DNA from: Nymphaea colorata | Lineage: Eukaryota; Streptophyta; Magnoliopsida; Nymphaeales; Nymphaeaceae | DNA length: 64,000 bases | Assembly (NCBI RefSeq): GCF_008831285.2 | Contig: NC_045143.1 | Coordinates: forward strand, 16,898,464 to 16,962,463 | Reading direction: 5' to 3' | Part shown: piece after piece, positions 38,174 to 50,337 of the stretch | Layout: the number at the start of each line of letters is the position of its first letter | Position numbering within the stretch: position 1 is the stretch's first letter | Position numbers and translations under genes: made by a program | Notes under the pieces: generated by a model | The model's input: the letters and a program-made list of their open reading frames with translations, nothing else | What the model was told of the DNA's origin: nothing | The model's database searches: none

Positions 38174-40039
38174 ATGGTGTCGCGGTCTTCCGCTTCTCTC
38201 CGGCGTCTTATTGCGAATTTTCAGCCTAAATGCAAAATATACACCTGCCCACAGTCAAATTCTGATATACAGAGGCAATCGGTTGCTTGGAACAAAAGAA
38301 TTGCCTCCTACGTGAACGCCGGCCATCATTTTGACGTGTTGTTGCTCTTTGCTCGCATCCAAGTCTCTGGTGTGCCTCCTAACCCTTTCACTTTCTCCAG
38401 CGTCCTTCATGCCTGTTCAGTATTGGGTAATATCTGTTTTGGCATCCAGATTCATCCCACCATTGTTAAGCTTGGTTTTGATTCAGATGTCTTTTGTGGG
38501 AGTGCCCTCGTCTCCATGTACTGTAAATGTTGCAGAGTAGACGACGGTCACCAAGTATTTGCTGAAATGCCTGAACGAAACACTGTGACCTGGAACTCGC
38601 TTATTTCGGGTTACGCGCAAATTCCCGAATTTTCTCATGTGGCCGTCTCTTTGTTCCTCCAAATGCTGGAGTCAGGAGTTGTTGCTAGCTCATTCACCTT
38701 AACGAGTGTTCTTGTGGCGTGCTCGAGAACGGAGGCACGTGAACTGGGTAGGCTGATTCATGGATATTGTTTGAAACTTGGGGTTCTCGATAATGTTGTT
38801 ATGGGAACGGCCCTTGTTGATATGTACGTGAAATGTTCTAGTTTGGTGGACGCTCGGCGGGTGGTTGATGAGATGCCTGAGAAGAATGTGGTTACCTGGA
38901 CCAGTTTAGTCACTGGCTATGCACAAAACGGACTGTCAGAGGAAGTTCTTATGACCATCAGAGAAATGCTGCGAGTGGGGGTAAGGCCAAATCAACTGAC
39001 ATATAGTAGCGCTTTGAGCTCCTACGCAAGTGCAGGTGGCTTGCCTTATGGTAGACAAGTACATTGCCAGGTGATCCGAGCAGGTATTGAATCTGCAGCA
39101 TATATAACAGCAACTCTTCTAACAATGTATTCAAAATGTGGTAGCTCAGAGGATTTCTGGAAGTTGTGCTCTGGAATTTTAGTACGTGACCGGGTTACAT
39201 GGAATTCAGTAATTGCAGGGAATGCTTGTCTTGGGGATGACAAAGAGGTCCTCAAAAACTTCTCAATAATGATGAAGGAATCTGTACGCCCAGATTTTTT
39301 TACGTTCGCAAGTGTCCTACGAGCAGTAGGGAACTCTGCAGCCCTTGAACAAGGTAAACAAACTCATGTCGTGGTCTTCAAAACTGGGTATGCATCAAAC
39401 TTGTATGTCCAGAATGGTCTAGTGTCTATGTATGGAAAATGTGGCTTACTAGAAGACTCAGAAAGGGTCTTCTACATGATGCGGGAAACTGATCTAATTT
39501 CATGGAATTCATTAATGGCTGGATACGCCCAACATGGACATGGTAGGAAGGCTGTTGAGTTGTTTGAGCAAATGAGACATCTAGGCATCCGACGAGATGA
39601 TACCACCTTCCTCTGTGTGCTATCTGCCTGTAGCCATTCAGGCTTACATGACAAAGGACTGGAGTGTTTTGATCTGATGAGCACTGAACAAGTAGTTCCA
39701 AAGGCAGAGCATTATTCTTGTGTGGTTGATCTTCTTGGCCGAGCTGGTTATCTTGATGAAGCAGAATCTTTCATCAACAGCATGCCAGTAAAGCCTGGAC
39801 TTTCAATGTTTCGATCATTGATCAGTGCTTGTCAAGCATATGGATACAAGAGCATGGCAATTCGTGTGGCTAAGCATTTTCTCGAGTTGTACCCTGCAGA
39901 TGCTTCCACCTACGTCTTGCTGTCTAACATGTTTGCAGGAGAGGGTAGCTGGGGTACTGCAGCTGTTGTGAGGAAGCTTATGAGTGATAGAGGTCTGATA
40001 AAGAAGCCTGGCAACAGTTGGATCGATGCTGGCAAGTAG
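38174..40039 (+). CDS. PLS-class pentatricopeptide repeat protein, E-type
   Basis: Intronless gene for 621 aa. About a dozen PPR motifs of alternating P, L and S length run from about residue 35 to 540. They include repeated GSALVSMYCKC-type and VTWNSLISGYAQ-type blocks typical of plant PLS proteins. The C-terminal part (KPGLSMFRSLISACQAYG ... KKPGNSWIDAGK) is an E domain, and the protein stops just after the PG box with no DYW domain. Such proteins bind organelle RNA base by base and recruit a separate DYW deaminase for C-to-U editing; target and organelle (chloroplast or mitochondrion) are unknown. The first about 25 residues are Ser/Arg-rich and fit a transit peptide. The ATGs just upstream (38163, 38166) are out of frame, so 38174 is taken as the start. 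Confidence 0.92.
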   Translation: MVSRSSASLRRLIANFQPKCKIYTCPQSNSDIQRQSVAWNKRIASYVNAGHHFDVLLLFARIQVSGVPPNPFTFSSVLHACSVLGNICFGIQIHPTIVKLGFDSDVFCGSALVSMYCKCCRVDDGHQVFAEMPERNTVTWNSLISGYAQIPEFSHVAVSLFLQMLESGVVASSFTLTSVLVACSRTEARELGRLIHGYCLKLGVLDNVVMGTALVDMYVKCSSLVDARRVVDEMPEKNVVTWTSLVTGYAQNGLSEEVLMTIREMLRVGVRPNQLTYSSALSSYASAGGLPYGRQVHCQVIRAGIESAAYITATLLTMYSKCGSSEDFWKLCSGILVRDRVTWNSVIAGNACLGDDKEVLKNFSIMMKESVRPDFFTFASVLRAVGNSAALEQGKQTHVVVFKTGYASNLYVQNGLVSMYGKCGLLEDSERVFYMMRETDLISWNSLMAGYAQHGHGRKAVELFEQMRHLGIRRDDTTFLCVLSACSHSGLHDKGLECFDLMSTEQVVPKAEHYSCVVDLLGRAGYLDEAESFINSMPVKPGLSMFRSLISACQAYGYKSMAIRVAKHFLELYPADASTYVLLSNMFAGEGSWGTAAVVRKLMSDRGLIKKPGNSWIDAGK

Positions 40040-41713
40040 ATTTAAAAGTGTGGTTCTGAACCATCTGTTTTGGCTAAAAGTACAAGTTCAGTTATAGAAA
40101 AAATGGGGATACCAGAACCCAATGTTGACCCGAACTGCCAATTTTTGGACGTATTGGATATGTCGATCTGAGAAAACCTCTCTTGGTTCCTTGTACATGG
40201 TAAAATGCACGGCAATTTTGAAATTGTGACAGTATCAGCTTGAATCAGGTTGAATAAGCTGATATACTTCCTGTCAGCCCTCACCAAAACGAGACTGGCT
40301 GTGAAACTTTTGACCTAATGTGAAAAAAATGTTAAGTGGATTCGCTCAAATTCGATTTGGACAATGTAGGCCAATTATCATTCCATTTTATGAAACAGTT
40401 ATCACCTGCAACTGATGCTAATGTTGATAACATTTGTTGCAGCTACGTCCTTATCGTGAGCATAATTGAATCTGATCTTTCCCTCAAATTTCAGAGAGTC
40501 AACAACCAAAGAACAACTAGAATGAGGTAACTTTATTCTGAATTTGGCCTAGTTTTGGAAATCTGGGAAGGTATTCTCAACCTTAATTCTCCATTGCCTT
40601 GTTGCTTTAGCATCAACACGTAGAATTTCTTAGAAGTGATCAATAATATAGTTCATGTGAACGAGAGAGAGATTGGTTGGGAGCTAGAACAGTTACGTAC
40701 TATTCTATGAATCAGATTATATAAATGTTATCCATTATCTACTTAATACTGCACAGCGCCGAAAGTGCGGTTTGCTACGTCTTTTTATTGATGGTTGTTG
40801 CAGCTCGAGCAAGCAAAAGATTAGCAACACATACACGCAGCGAATTGAATAAAGTCTTAGTGAAGGGGATTTTGCTGAAATGAACATATAGAGATGTGAA
40901 ACCTTTACTCAAGCAAAAGAAAAGTAACGAGATCTTAAATGAATCTTTATTTCAGATGGCTACATGGTTCGGTAGTAAGCCCTAAATTTACATGGCTGGC
41001 TCTAAAAGATCTACACAAAGCTTGAAGTAGCATCACGCTTTCCACACGCTTTCACACAAACGGATAAGATGGCTTTCGGACCTGCTTGAAAATTTTCAGA
41101 CAATCCCTACACATACTCTATATATTTTTTAAATAAACACGCTCCAATATCTATTAAACCAGCTCCTTCATCACGCTTACTGACTGATAAACTTACGAAA
41201 CAGTTTTAAACAAGAGTCGAAAAAAGGATCGTGATAGAATTTGAGTTAGTGTAATTAAGATTGGCTCCATAATAATAATGTGTATTCTTCAGTTGCATAC
41301 CCTTTTGGTCTTTGGCATTCCCACAGCAATTGAATGCTTTACACTGCCTTGAAACATTATCCATGCATTAATCACAAAATAATATGTTTGACAAGAATCA
41401 GTACTTGAACAATATGACAAAGTATAGCCATGGCATCTGCGATTCATTATTATTCTATTTTGGAGAGCCAAGCAGGAAGAGCAATGGATTGCAGAATCTT
41501 ACATACTCCTGGACAAGATGCCACTGTGTCATAATATACCCACCTTACTGGATTCTTGCCGTTTGATTCAAGAAATTTGGTACAATTTATAAGAAATCAT
41601 GTAGATGTGTTGTTACAGTTTACGTGCGGTACATGGCAAGCATTTCATATGGGGTATAAAATAATTGCAACTTAAATTACAAGACCTGAGGCACATCAGC
41701 AAGGAAGACGGCT
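40040..41713. other. Convergent intergenic region, PPR gene and OHP1
   Basis: Both flanking genes end here, so it holds their two 3' UTRs. No coding sequence or clear repeat was found. Confidence 0.55.
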
Positions 41714-42792
41714 TCATAGTGGAAGATCGAGTCCTTTACCCACATCGACTCCAATGACCTCCAATATACCTTTATTGAGAATCTGAATCGCAAAAAAGGA
41801 ACAGTGAATCAACATGAGCAAAATTCAATCCGGTCAGCAAAAGAGAAAAACCCAAAAAGAGAATATACCCTATAAATAACAGTTATCCAGGCTACAAATA
41901 CAGGTGAGGTTCATGCAATCATGCTGGACTCGGATTATGCAATAAATTTGGGTATATTTCGTCGTCGATTTTGATAGATAAAAGGACTGTCCGAGAAATA
42001 AAATTTCCTGGAAATTTGGTCGTTCTAGTCATTTTACAAAATACGACACGTATAAACAGAGGCTATCAAATATTAAACCTGCTGTGAAGATGTACATTTT
42101 TTCAGCAAAAGGTACTGAAAAGAAACTATGAACTAAGACGGTGCTACCTCTACATTTTCCCTTTCTTCCAATGACATGGAATCTGCTACCTTCACATTAA
42201 TGGCCAGATTACAAAGGCAAACAAATTATTGACAAAAACTTCCAAAACTTAAGCAAACGATGCAAGCTCCACAATAAACTACTATCAATTGCCAAAACTT
42301 GAAAACAATCTCCACCGTCAAAACCAATTTCAAGCACAACATGCTCAATAAGCGTTAAAGCAGCGACTAAACGATAACCTCATAAGCCATACCAGTTCAA
42401 CAATGAAGGTCCCAATAAGGCCTATCATGCAAGCCCTAGAGTTCCAGATCTCTGCTGTCCTTGTGAATCCAAATACTGGGGATGTCAGTTTGGGCTTCTC
42501 CTTCGGTAATTCCACCTACCCATCAAGTTATTTCTCTATCAATATGTGACAGAAAGTAGTATAGTGGAAAAAAACACACACCCACACACACACACAGCGA
42601 CAGAGTGAGAGAGAGAGAGAGAGAGAGAGATGGTGAACTCACACCGGCAGGAAGCTTGGCAGCTTCGACTCTCAAACGGTAATTGGGCTTGTGAGGTCTC
42701 TGATGGGTGGTGGAATGGAAGAACGATTGACGGGTGGGACGACCAGAAAGCCTTGTGGGAAGAAGGGTGCACATGGACGCTGATGCAGCCAT
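41714..42792 (-). CDS. OHP1: One-helix protein 1 (LHC-like, chloroplast)
   Basis: Complete gene of three phase-0 exons: 42643-42792, 42393-42515 and 41714-41782, encoding 113 aa. A transit peptide (MAASASMCTLLPTRLSGRPT...) precedes the conserved EAAKLPAG junction. One thylakoid membrane helix follows (TAEIWNSRACMIGLIGTFIVEL), with the chlorophyll-binding residues Glu72, Asn75 and Arg77. The C-terminus ILNKGILEVIGVDVGKGLDLPL is near-identical to Arabidopsis OHP1. With OHP2 and HCF244, OHP1 forms the complex that delivers chlorophyll to newly made photosystem II D1 protein. An in-frame ATG lies upstream at 42915, but the family alignment supports 42792. Intron 1 begins next to a (GA)n run at 42607-42630. 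Confidence 0.96.
42607..42630. repeat. (GA)n microsatellite in OHP1 intron 1
   Basis: About twelve GA units lie a few bases inside the intron, close to the exon 1 donor, next to a (CA)n-like run at about 42571-42597. Confidence 0.95.
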
Positions 42793-44471
42793 CTCTTTCT
42801 CTCTGTCTCGATTGCTGCAGAGGGTTGGTATGGTTGTGGATTCAGGAAGTAGCGAGCAAGAACCATATCCTCTGGTTAATCGTTGGCCGTTCGCTGCGAA
42901 GCTGGGGGGTCCCACTCGAGAACGCCTTTTAACTGGCTTAGCGGCTCTTATAATCTGGCGACCCTTGAAAACAATGAACGATCTCCAGCATTCATTTTTT
43001 GTGATAGACGAAGACGAGTAGGAATATTAATGATATATTATTCTTAGGCCGAATGAGACAAGCGGTAAAAAAAACAAGGTTTAAGGTATCTCAAAAAATA
43101 GATATGAGAGACGACAGATCAACTTCTTGCTTGGTTCGGCTATCCTGAGTATCTTCCTTATCCTAAATCCTCCTGCGCTTTTCACAGTATCTTTCAAGTT
43201 AATTACACTAGTAAAGAAGACGTAATCATCCAATGCTTAACCAAGGAAATCACATACTTATCGTAAAAGATGTTTTAGCAGAGGCAGGATGGCAACCTAA
43301 GATGTCGGGGCCCAGGCTGTTTCTCGTCCCTTGCTAGGTCTCAACCGCTTTAGCCTTTGAAAAGCATGCTGCCTTCAATATTTTTATGAGAAAAATCCTT
43401 TAAAATAAGTCTTTTGACAGATTAAGACCCTGATATACGCACCAATCTTTACGGCTTTTATGCTTTAGATGTTTTTTTATCATTCTACAGGTCAAAGCAA
43501 CCAGATTTTATAAAGTTCAATTCAGTGTCACAGGTATCACGATATCTTCAAAAATATGGCAATATGAACAAAAAACAAGAAAAACGAAAAACAGGTGAAA
43601 AGCTTTTACATGCTTGTGCCATAGATTGCACCCTCCTATTTAAACTACCGAGACAATTATTCAGCATCATGTTTAATTTCTCCACAGGCAAATGATACAA
43701 GCATCAATTCCATACACAAAGCAAATATATTGGGGGTGATCATGTGTATGGATTGCATCTGAAACATCCCACATACGTTGAAGGCCCAGACAGAATTTCT
43801 TGTAGAACTACAAAATGCTCATAAAAGATCGAATCCATTTGCAACGCGGTAACTTAGGCTGCTTCCAGCAAAAACAACCATAAAACTCCCATGCTAATCA
43901 AACTGACTCGTTCATGCCCAACAGAAGCCCTCAAGGAAATCAGTTGCGTCGAATCAGGGGCGGGGGAGGGGTCCGCCTAGGCCGTGGCCCGTCCCAACTA
44001 CTTGAAAAAAAAAATTACATTACAAAATTGAAAAATTTTGGTTGGGTAATGTATTTTTTATATTCGGATTTAGTTTGACCATACCCGAATAAATTCGATG
44101 GACTGTTTGGCCCGCCCTTGAAAAAAATCCTGTCTCCGCGCTTGCATTGAATGCATTACTTCTGGCTCCAGCACAATCAATGCAAACAAGGTAGCTATTT
44201 TCACGTCCAAAGAGCACCTCAGAGATTGTGAAGGATGTGTGAAGTTGGCTTACATATATGAAGAGGAAAGCACAATTTACAACCTTTATTTGTTACATAA
44301 AAGCACATGTTATGAGCAGCAAAATATAAGAGGACAGACTTCCAAATTTTAAAAGACATGCTCTGCAGGCCCGTAAGATTCTACTTCTGATCTGCCACAA
44401 GGGGGAGACTCAAACCGTCAAAACTTTATCCAAATCCTACAATGCTGTTACAGTGTCTAGGATGTCAGTTA
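42793..44471. other. Intergenic region, OHP1 promoter and TPR gene 3' side
   Basis: The OHP1 promoter lies at the left; a TATAAG-type box occurs on the minus strand at about 42948-42952, 156 bp before the start codon. A hAT MITE sits at 43955-44144. No coding sequence is supported. Confidence 0.55.
43955..44144 (-). mobile_element. hAT-type MITE, copy 2 (inverted)
   Basis: This 190-bp element begins CAGGGGCGGG and ends CTCCGCGCTTG, giving imperfect inverted ends. It is flanked by CGTCGAAT (43947-43954) and CATTGAAT (44145-44152), an 8-bp duplication whose two differences are both CpG transitions. It is the reverse complement of the copy at 34984-35176. Confidence 0.8.
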
Positions 44472-47400
44472 TCAGATTATCCTTTCAATCCTAGTGTCTA
44501 GGATGCAGACATTTGAAGCATCAGCAGAGTCAAGTGCCTGAGCCAGTGACATCCTCCTGTTTGTCCAAGCCCTCTCCGCCCACCTCCTCATTCTTTCACC
44601 TTCACTCTTACGGTTTTGCTGAACACATAGTGCCTCCGCATATCCACCTTCACAAACACAAAATTGATACGCTCAGTGCCATAGAGAGAATGGTCCAGGA
44701 ACCATTCTCAAGACCAATAAATGAGATCTTAGACTTATGCTAAGAATACTAGAATATGGCATAACAAGCAGTCTTTCAGAAAGAGGAGATGTTGAATAAT
44801 TCTCTACCTCTAGCAAGGGCTACTATATCTCTTCTCAAGGATGGAATATCTGCATTCATATAAGGACAAGAAGTTAGCAATTGTGCCACCAAACTCTCCA
44901 CCTGATATTGCAAGATCTGGGTTTACCTTCAACGTCCAAAGAAGGAGCTTTCATCAAATCAATGGCCCTTCTGTAGAGCCCCTGCAGGTTTAGTTCAGGT
45001 TATGAAAGGAAATGATACAACCAACAACTTCAAGCTTAAAATGGCAGAGGCGAAAAGGCAACCTCTTGAATCAAAAGAGTACTTGAGCCATCAAGTGTCC
45101 CCTTTTGCCTAAACATGTCTGCCATGCAAGTCAAAACCATGCCCACCTTCGGATGGTTTGAACCTAAATCAAGTGACAACGCTTAATGTATATCTATCAA
45201 GAGAACCAAAGGAAGGTCATATAGTGCCAAAAACATTTTCCACTATCAATTTTGAGCCATAGAAACAAACCAAAATGCTCCTCAACTTCCTTGAGAGCTC
45301 CAGTGAGCACCTCCTCTGCTTCCTTGAATTTTCTGAAAAAAATCAGGTTTCAATTACTAAAAAGCATCTGCAGCACCCCAAAACAAAGAATTGGTACCAA
45401 AGTTTTCCGCAATCCAAAAAATAAGAACAAATACACAAAAGTCCCAAAACTGAATCACTGAAGAAAAATTGAAAAGGAAGGAGATAAAGAAATGGAAACA
45501 GAATAATAAATACTTACCTCGTATGAGTTGCAAAGAATAGCAAGTACTTACCCTGTATGAGTTGCAACTTGTCCTAAGGCACAATTAGCACTCAAATGGA
45601 CCCCATCCATGCCTAACGCCCCAAGAACTGATGTTTCAGCTAGACCTTTTGTTGGAGATATAAGAAGAGCCTTTTGATAGTACTCCTTTGCCAGAAACAA
45701 ATTCCCCGTAGCATGTAAATACTCGGCATATGAGAGTGCAACTCTTCCTGTGGGCACAGACAACAATGCCTGATATTTACTGTCACGATAAAAAGAAATT
45801 GTGCATGAGTTATGGCCCTTTTCAGTAGTTTTTGGTTGACCTATTCTGGGCTTATTCACAAGTTTCCAATATTCTTCATCATATTTCACAGTTAAGTAAT
45901 AGGTTTAAAAAGGAAAAACAAATAGATGAGCATGTGAAGGAAGAAGATGGTGGATGCTGGAGAAAGCTACACTCAAAAGGAGAGAAGAAAGTTATCTGCC
46001 ATGTTTTCTTGGAAGACCAAGGAAGAGACAGAGACTACAAGGCACATTAGTTAGTACCATATCGAAGTCTTCTAGTGCCTACTTATGAATTGCTTCATCC
46101 CAAAAAGAGAATTATGGAGACGCAACCTTTTTTAATATCTATTTCTTTCCTCTGTAATTAATTTCATCAGCCTTATCTTTCTCTCTCTCTCAACTATCTC
46201 TTTCCTCTGCAATTAATTTCATCAGCCTCTTTGAATTTAATAGCTGAGTGTGCAAGAACATGGACACAACCAATTAAATAGGCTGCACAAATCTGCATGA
46301 ATGAGATTACATGTATAAATAAAGATTTCCATCAAACTCTCTTTCTTTCACATTTTACCGACCTTTCATTGAATTAAATGGCTGAATGGGTGTGGATCTA
46401 ATCCAATTACATTAGATTCATGCATGTGCATATATAGGAATTTGAATGCATAAAGGAATAGATCACATACCACAGAAGCTGCTTTCTTTCTCTGAACCAC
46501 AGGTTTCAAATCCAGCAAAATATGGCTTGGCTGTGATTCAAGTATTTTGAATAGCAGGTTAGACTATAGGGAAAAAAAATCATGTTTTCTATTCAAAGAG
46601 AATGAAAAAGAGCCTGACTTCAACAAGTTTCTACCAGCAATATAATTGATAGTTAAGCAGGAACAGTAACATGTAAACGAACCACCACACCACGGAAGAA
46701 AACAATCTAACACCTGAATGATGGTTCTCTATGCACAAAGATAATATGCAGGTACAGTTCATACATATAATAAGAGTTGGAAAATCATATCATTTTGCCC
46801 CTTTCAAATGAGGAAATACAAAAGTTAAGAGTCATGAGTGCTGAAACGAAGGCAATTCCTCCATCCTCCTTGCCAGCCACACAAGCACATATGTGGATGA
46901 TTTGGGCAGGTTTTCTGTCCAAATCCAATATAATTTATCTATTCCAGAATTCTCGACTAGTCATCTAATGGCTTATTAACTGCTTACTTTTAGCAGATAA
47001 AAACTCTCTCTCTCTCTCTCTTGTTTTTTTCAAAACCAGTTGGATGATTCTGTCACTTAAAGAAATATTAAGGACACGTGCCTTTGCTTCAAGATCTTTC
47101 AGCTAAACAGTACTTTGTAGAGGGCACTTAACTTCTTCTGTTTTTATTTTTTTTTTCTGACTTGCGAAAAAGAGCAAAAACAGATTGACTGTACGTACCA
47201 AAGAGGTTCACTTGTTTTCTCCAAAGATTCCAAAAGAAGGAAGGGAAAAGTAAGAACAGAAAGGTCATGTCACATCACCTGATTCAGGTGTTCCAAGCAC
47301 CAGGTCAACAAGGCCCTTAAGGGCTTTAGCTTGCAGTTGTAAAGCCTCATTTTCAACGCTGTCTGCACCAGACCCCTCACTTAGAAGTTGCAAGCACTTC

Positions 47401-49503
47401 TCTGCAAGTCCCAAAGAGGCAGCATCCTATAGATTAAACAAAACGCACTAACATTTTTAAAAAAACGCAAACACAGGTCAAGACACTGTCACTTGGTAAG
47501 AGAAACTGTAATGACGTAAAAATCAGTAACCTGCCCCATTTGCAAGTGCAGATCAGTTGCTGATTCCAAGGCGGCCACTGCAAAAGGTTTGACAGAGCAT
47601 ATGTTTTACATTTTCAAGTAGTCAATAGTAACAACGAAATGCCAAGAAAGCAACAAAGACAATCCTATACCAGAAAACATATCCTTGGGGCTTGACAAGC
47701 TGATATGATATTAGCCAACAAAATATGATGGACATGAAACACAATCCTTAACAGCATTTTTATATAGGTTACACTGAGCATACCATTAATATAAATAAAC
47801 TAAGCTGATGAACACATCTTTGCGCAAAATCATTTCAAATTGACAGCGATAAGGAGTTACTATTTTCAACTTATATAAGACTTAAGAATATCTTGAGTTA
47901 TGCAAAGCCTCATCTCACGATCTCCATCTGGCACCATAAATTTGGAAAGAGGTTGAAAAGAGTAGCTCACCTCTTAATGCAAGAGAAGCAAATGGCAATC
48001 CATGCACCAGCTGAGCTTTGTCCAACGCAGTTGCAAGATCCCCCTGCGCACATGTTGGACATGTGTCCATAACCATGATATTGATGAGTTCCCCCAGGTA
48101 GGGCAAGCAAAGTGATGATGCAAGTAAACATTGCCACCTTACCGATAAAAAAGTGAACTTCATCAAGTTAGGTACCTAAACATTTCTCCATACGTGATGT
48201 TTTCACAAGTGCGAGCAAACAGCTAAATAGAATCCTCCCATCCAAATTTTGTTTTACAACAATAACATCGAATGGAACTATGTAAAGATTATGCTATGCA
48301 ACCGAGAAGAAGAGGAGTTATAGTTACAATTGGAAGGAAAGTGAAATGCATAAAACTTAAACTGATACGTTGTCCGTTCACCTTGGAACATCACAAGCTT
48401 TAGCAAGCAGAAGATGGTACGTCCTACTTCTATGATTGTTCAAATCGAACCAACTAGAGTTACACAAACTTACAAGTGAGAACAATTGTTCGATAACCTA
48501 CCTTTCTGAATGCAGTGCCGACATTGCCAGTAGGATCTTCCCAATAGAATTTTCACATGATTTATCCGTTCTTTGCAAATTCGAGAGACCCTGCTCAAGC
48601 ACCAGAAGAGCATCCGAATACGATCCATCTGCACATACAGTTATACCGACACAGGTTTAGAGTGGATAGCTTTCAATTCTTAAAAAACGCCAAATATCAG
48701 ATTGTTATGATGTGAAACGACAGCGGAAACAACCAAGAACCAACATACTGTAATAGCTTTAAAAAACAAATGGAAACAGCAAACTTGTTCAGCAGAAGCG
48801 AAAATTTTCAAGAAAAGCAATTATCACATGGAATTGACAAAATATCTTCGCAAAGGCATAAGGCCTTTCATGGTTAGCCAATAAGAAACGTCTTCCAAAT
48901 AAACAAGCGTTTGAAAGTAGTCATGACCACATTGTCCAATTCACAGCGAAGAATAGTTGATGTGAAAAAGTCTACCCTTCTTTCACTCCTTGTCTATTGA
49001 AGCATAATGTTTACTCACACGAGACACTGTGATCCGCTAAAAACCAAGCACTCCATTCCCTGACTTCTTCATGTAAAGAGAAACAGCTATGACCGAAGTG
49101 CTCAAAATCAACGCAAAGAGGAAATAAACCGAAAGGTATCCTCTTTTAACAGATTTAGATACAACAGAAACTAAAATGCCTCACTTCCTTCTTCAGGCAA
49201 AAACAACAAGCGGCACAAATTAAGTCCAGGACCATGATTTCAGAATTAACGTGAAAGAGGAAGCATAAAGGCACAAAATAGTGAAAATTTTCGAAGCTTT
49301 AGTAGAAACCCACCTGACCTTTGGGACCTAGCATGGCTGAATGCATAATCGATCATCTGATGGGTCACCGTCTCCGAAGGTCCCGCACCAACACTCGAAC
49401 AAAACAAAGAAATCCGATTCATGGAAGAACTTGGAGTAGGTAGGGCGAGACGCCCTGACCAACCCCATCCCAGTCTGCTTCTGCATACCTGCCTCAGCGC
49501 CAT
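44472..49503 (-). CDS. Tetratricopeptide-repeat-like protein with one apparent frame break
   Basis: Eleven coding exons are supported: 49314-49503, 48502-48628, 47971-48043, 47531-47577, 47279-47426, 45552-45747, 45271-45332, 45063-45163, 44927-44981, 44808-44849 and 44472-44647. All have GT-AG borders. They total 1217 nt, one short of a whole number of codons. The mismatch is at the exon 2/3 join: exon 2 ends ...SALHSE(AG) in phase 2, but exon 3 must be read GDLATALDKAQLVHG in phase 0. The protein, about 405 aa, has TPR-like helices (DALLVLEQGLSNLQ, RVALSYAEYLHATGN, FLAKEYYQKAL, FKEAEEVLTGALKEVEEHFG, HPKVGMVLTCMADMF). The Arg-rich N-terminus (MALRQVCRSRLGWGWSGRLA) suggests an organelle presequence. 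It resembles an uncharacterised plant TPR family and its partners are unknown. Confidence 0.8.
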
Positions 49504-50064
49504 GGCCTCTCACCTGCTGGGACCTGAGAGTTCCGTCAGGGGAGACTCAGGTGCAAACGAGTCATGTACAAATCGAATTATGGCAAGTCGGGATGTTGGC
49601 AGCAGCACAAGATTTTCTTCGCCCCGGGGTTGATGAGCATAATTATTTTTTCATTAGGTTGATACTTTATACCTAATTTTTCATTTACAATTGCAAATGG
49701 ACAAGTTATAGACTGCAGTCAGAACCGTCGGTGATTTACCTATATAAAAAAAACGCATGTTGGCTCGAATTTTATTAGTGTAATAAATGCTTAATTAATA
49801 ACAAATGCACTAACAATTTATGTCCATTATAAAACAATCTCTTTGACAAGCTATTCTTTATTCTTGCATGTATTTATACAAATATACACATCAATGACAC
49901 GATGGTGGCGAGAATGTGTTAAAAATACTTACAAAGTTTTTATTTCACATTCACCATTATACAATAAAAAAGCACCACGAAACCAGTCTAATTAAGTAAT
50001 ACATTTTGAAAAAACTAAACTGCTCCTTATCTTTTTTATAAAAAAGGGCTACTTGGTTTCAAGG

Positions 50065-50337
50065 GGCATTTGATTACCACACATCTTAGATTAGAAACTT
50101 ACGTCATAAGTTTTCAAATAGTTGAGCTCCAGCAAGATTTTGAAAGAAGCAAAGTTTATGCTACAAATTATCTTGAAGTCTACGGAGCTTAAGTATCTTA
50201 AGTATGATCTCTCTCTCCTTTGACTTTATATATTTGAATCACAATCCGCATATCAAGTTCACAGTTTTCAAATCACTTGTTAAAACTATGGATTTAAGGT
50301 CGGCCTCATGACCCTAGGATTCGGTTAATCAAACGCC
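50065..50337. repeat. MITE-like element with inverted ends
   Basis: The left end GGCATTTGATTACC matches the inverse of the right end GGTTAATCAAACGCC over about 14 positions with one gap and one mismatch. The 273-bp interior is non-coding. No target-site duplication is evident, so the superfamily is open. Confidence 0.45.

Noticed and set aside
42793-42915. Upstream in-frame ATG for OHP1 at 42915
   Set aside because: It would add 41 residues before the typical transit peptide, and the proposed TATA box is only about 35 bp above it, leaving 42792 as the better start.
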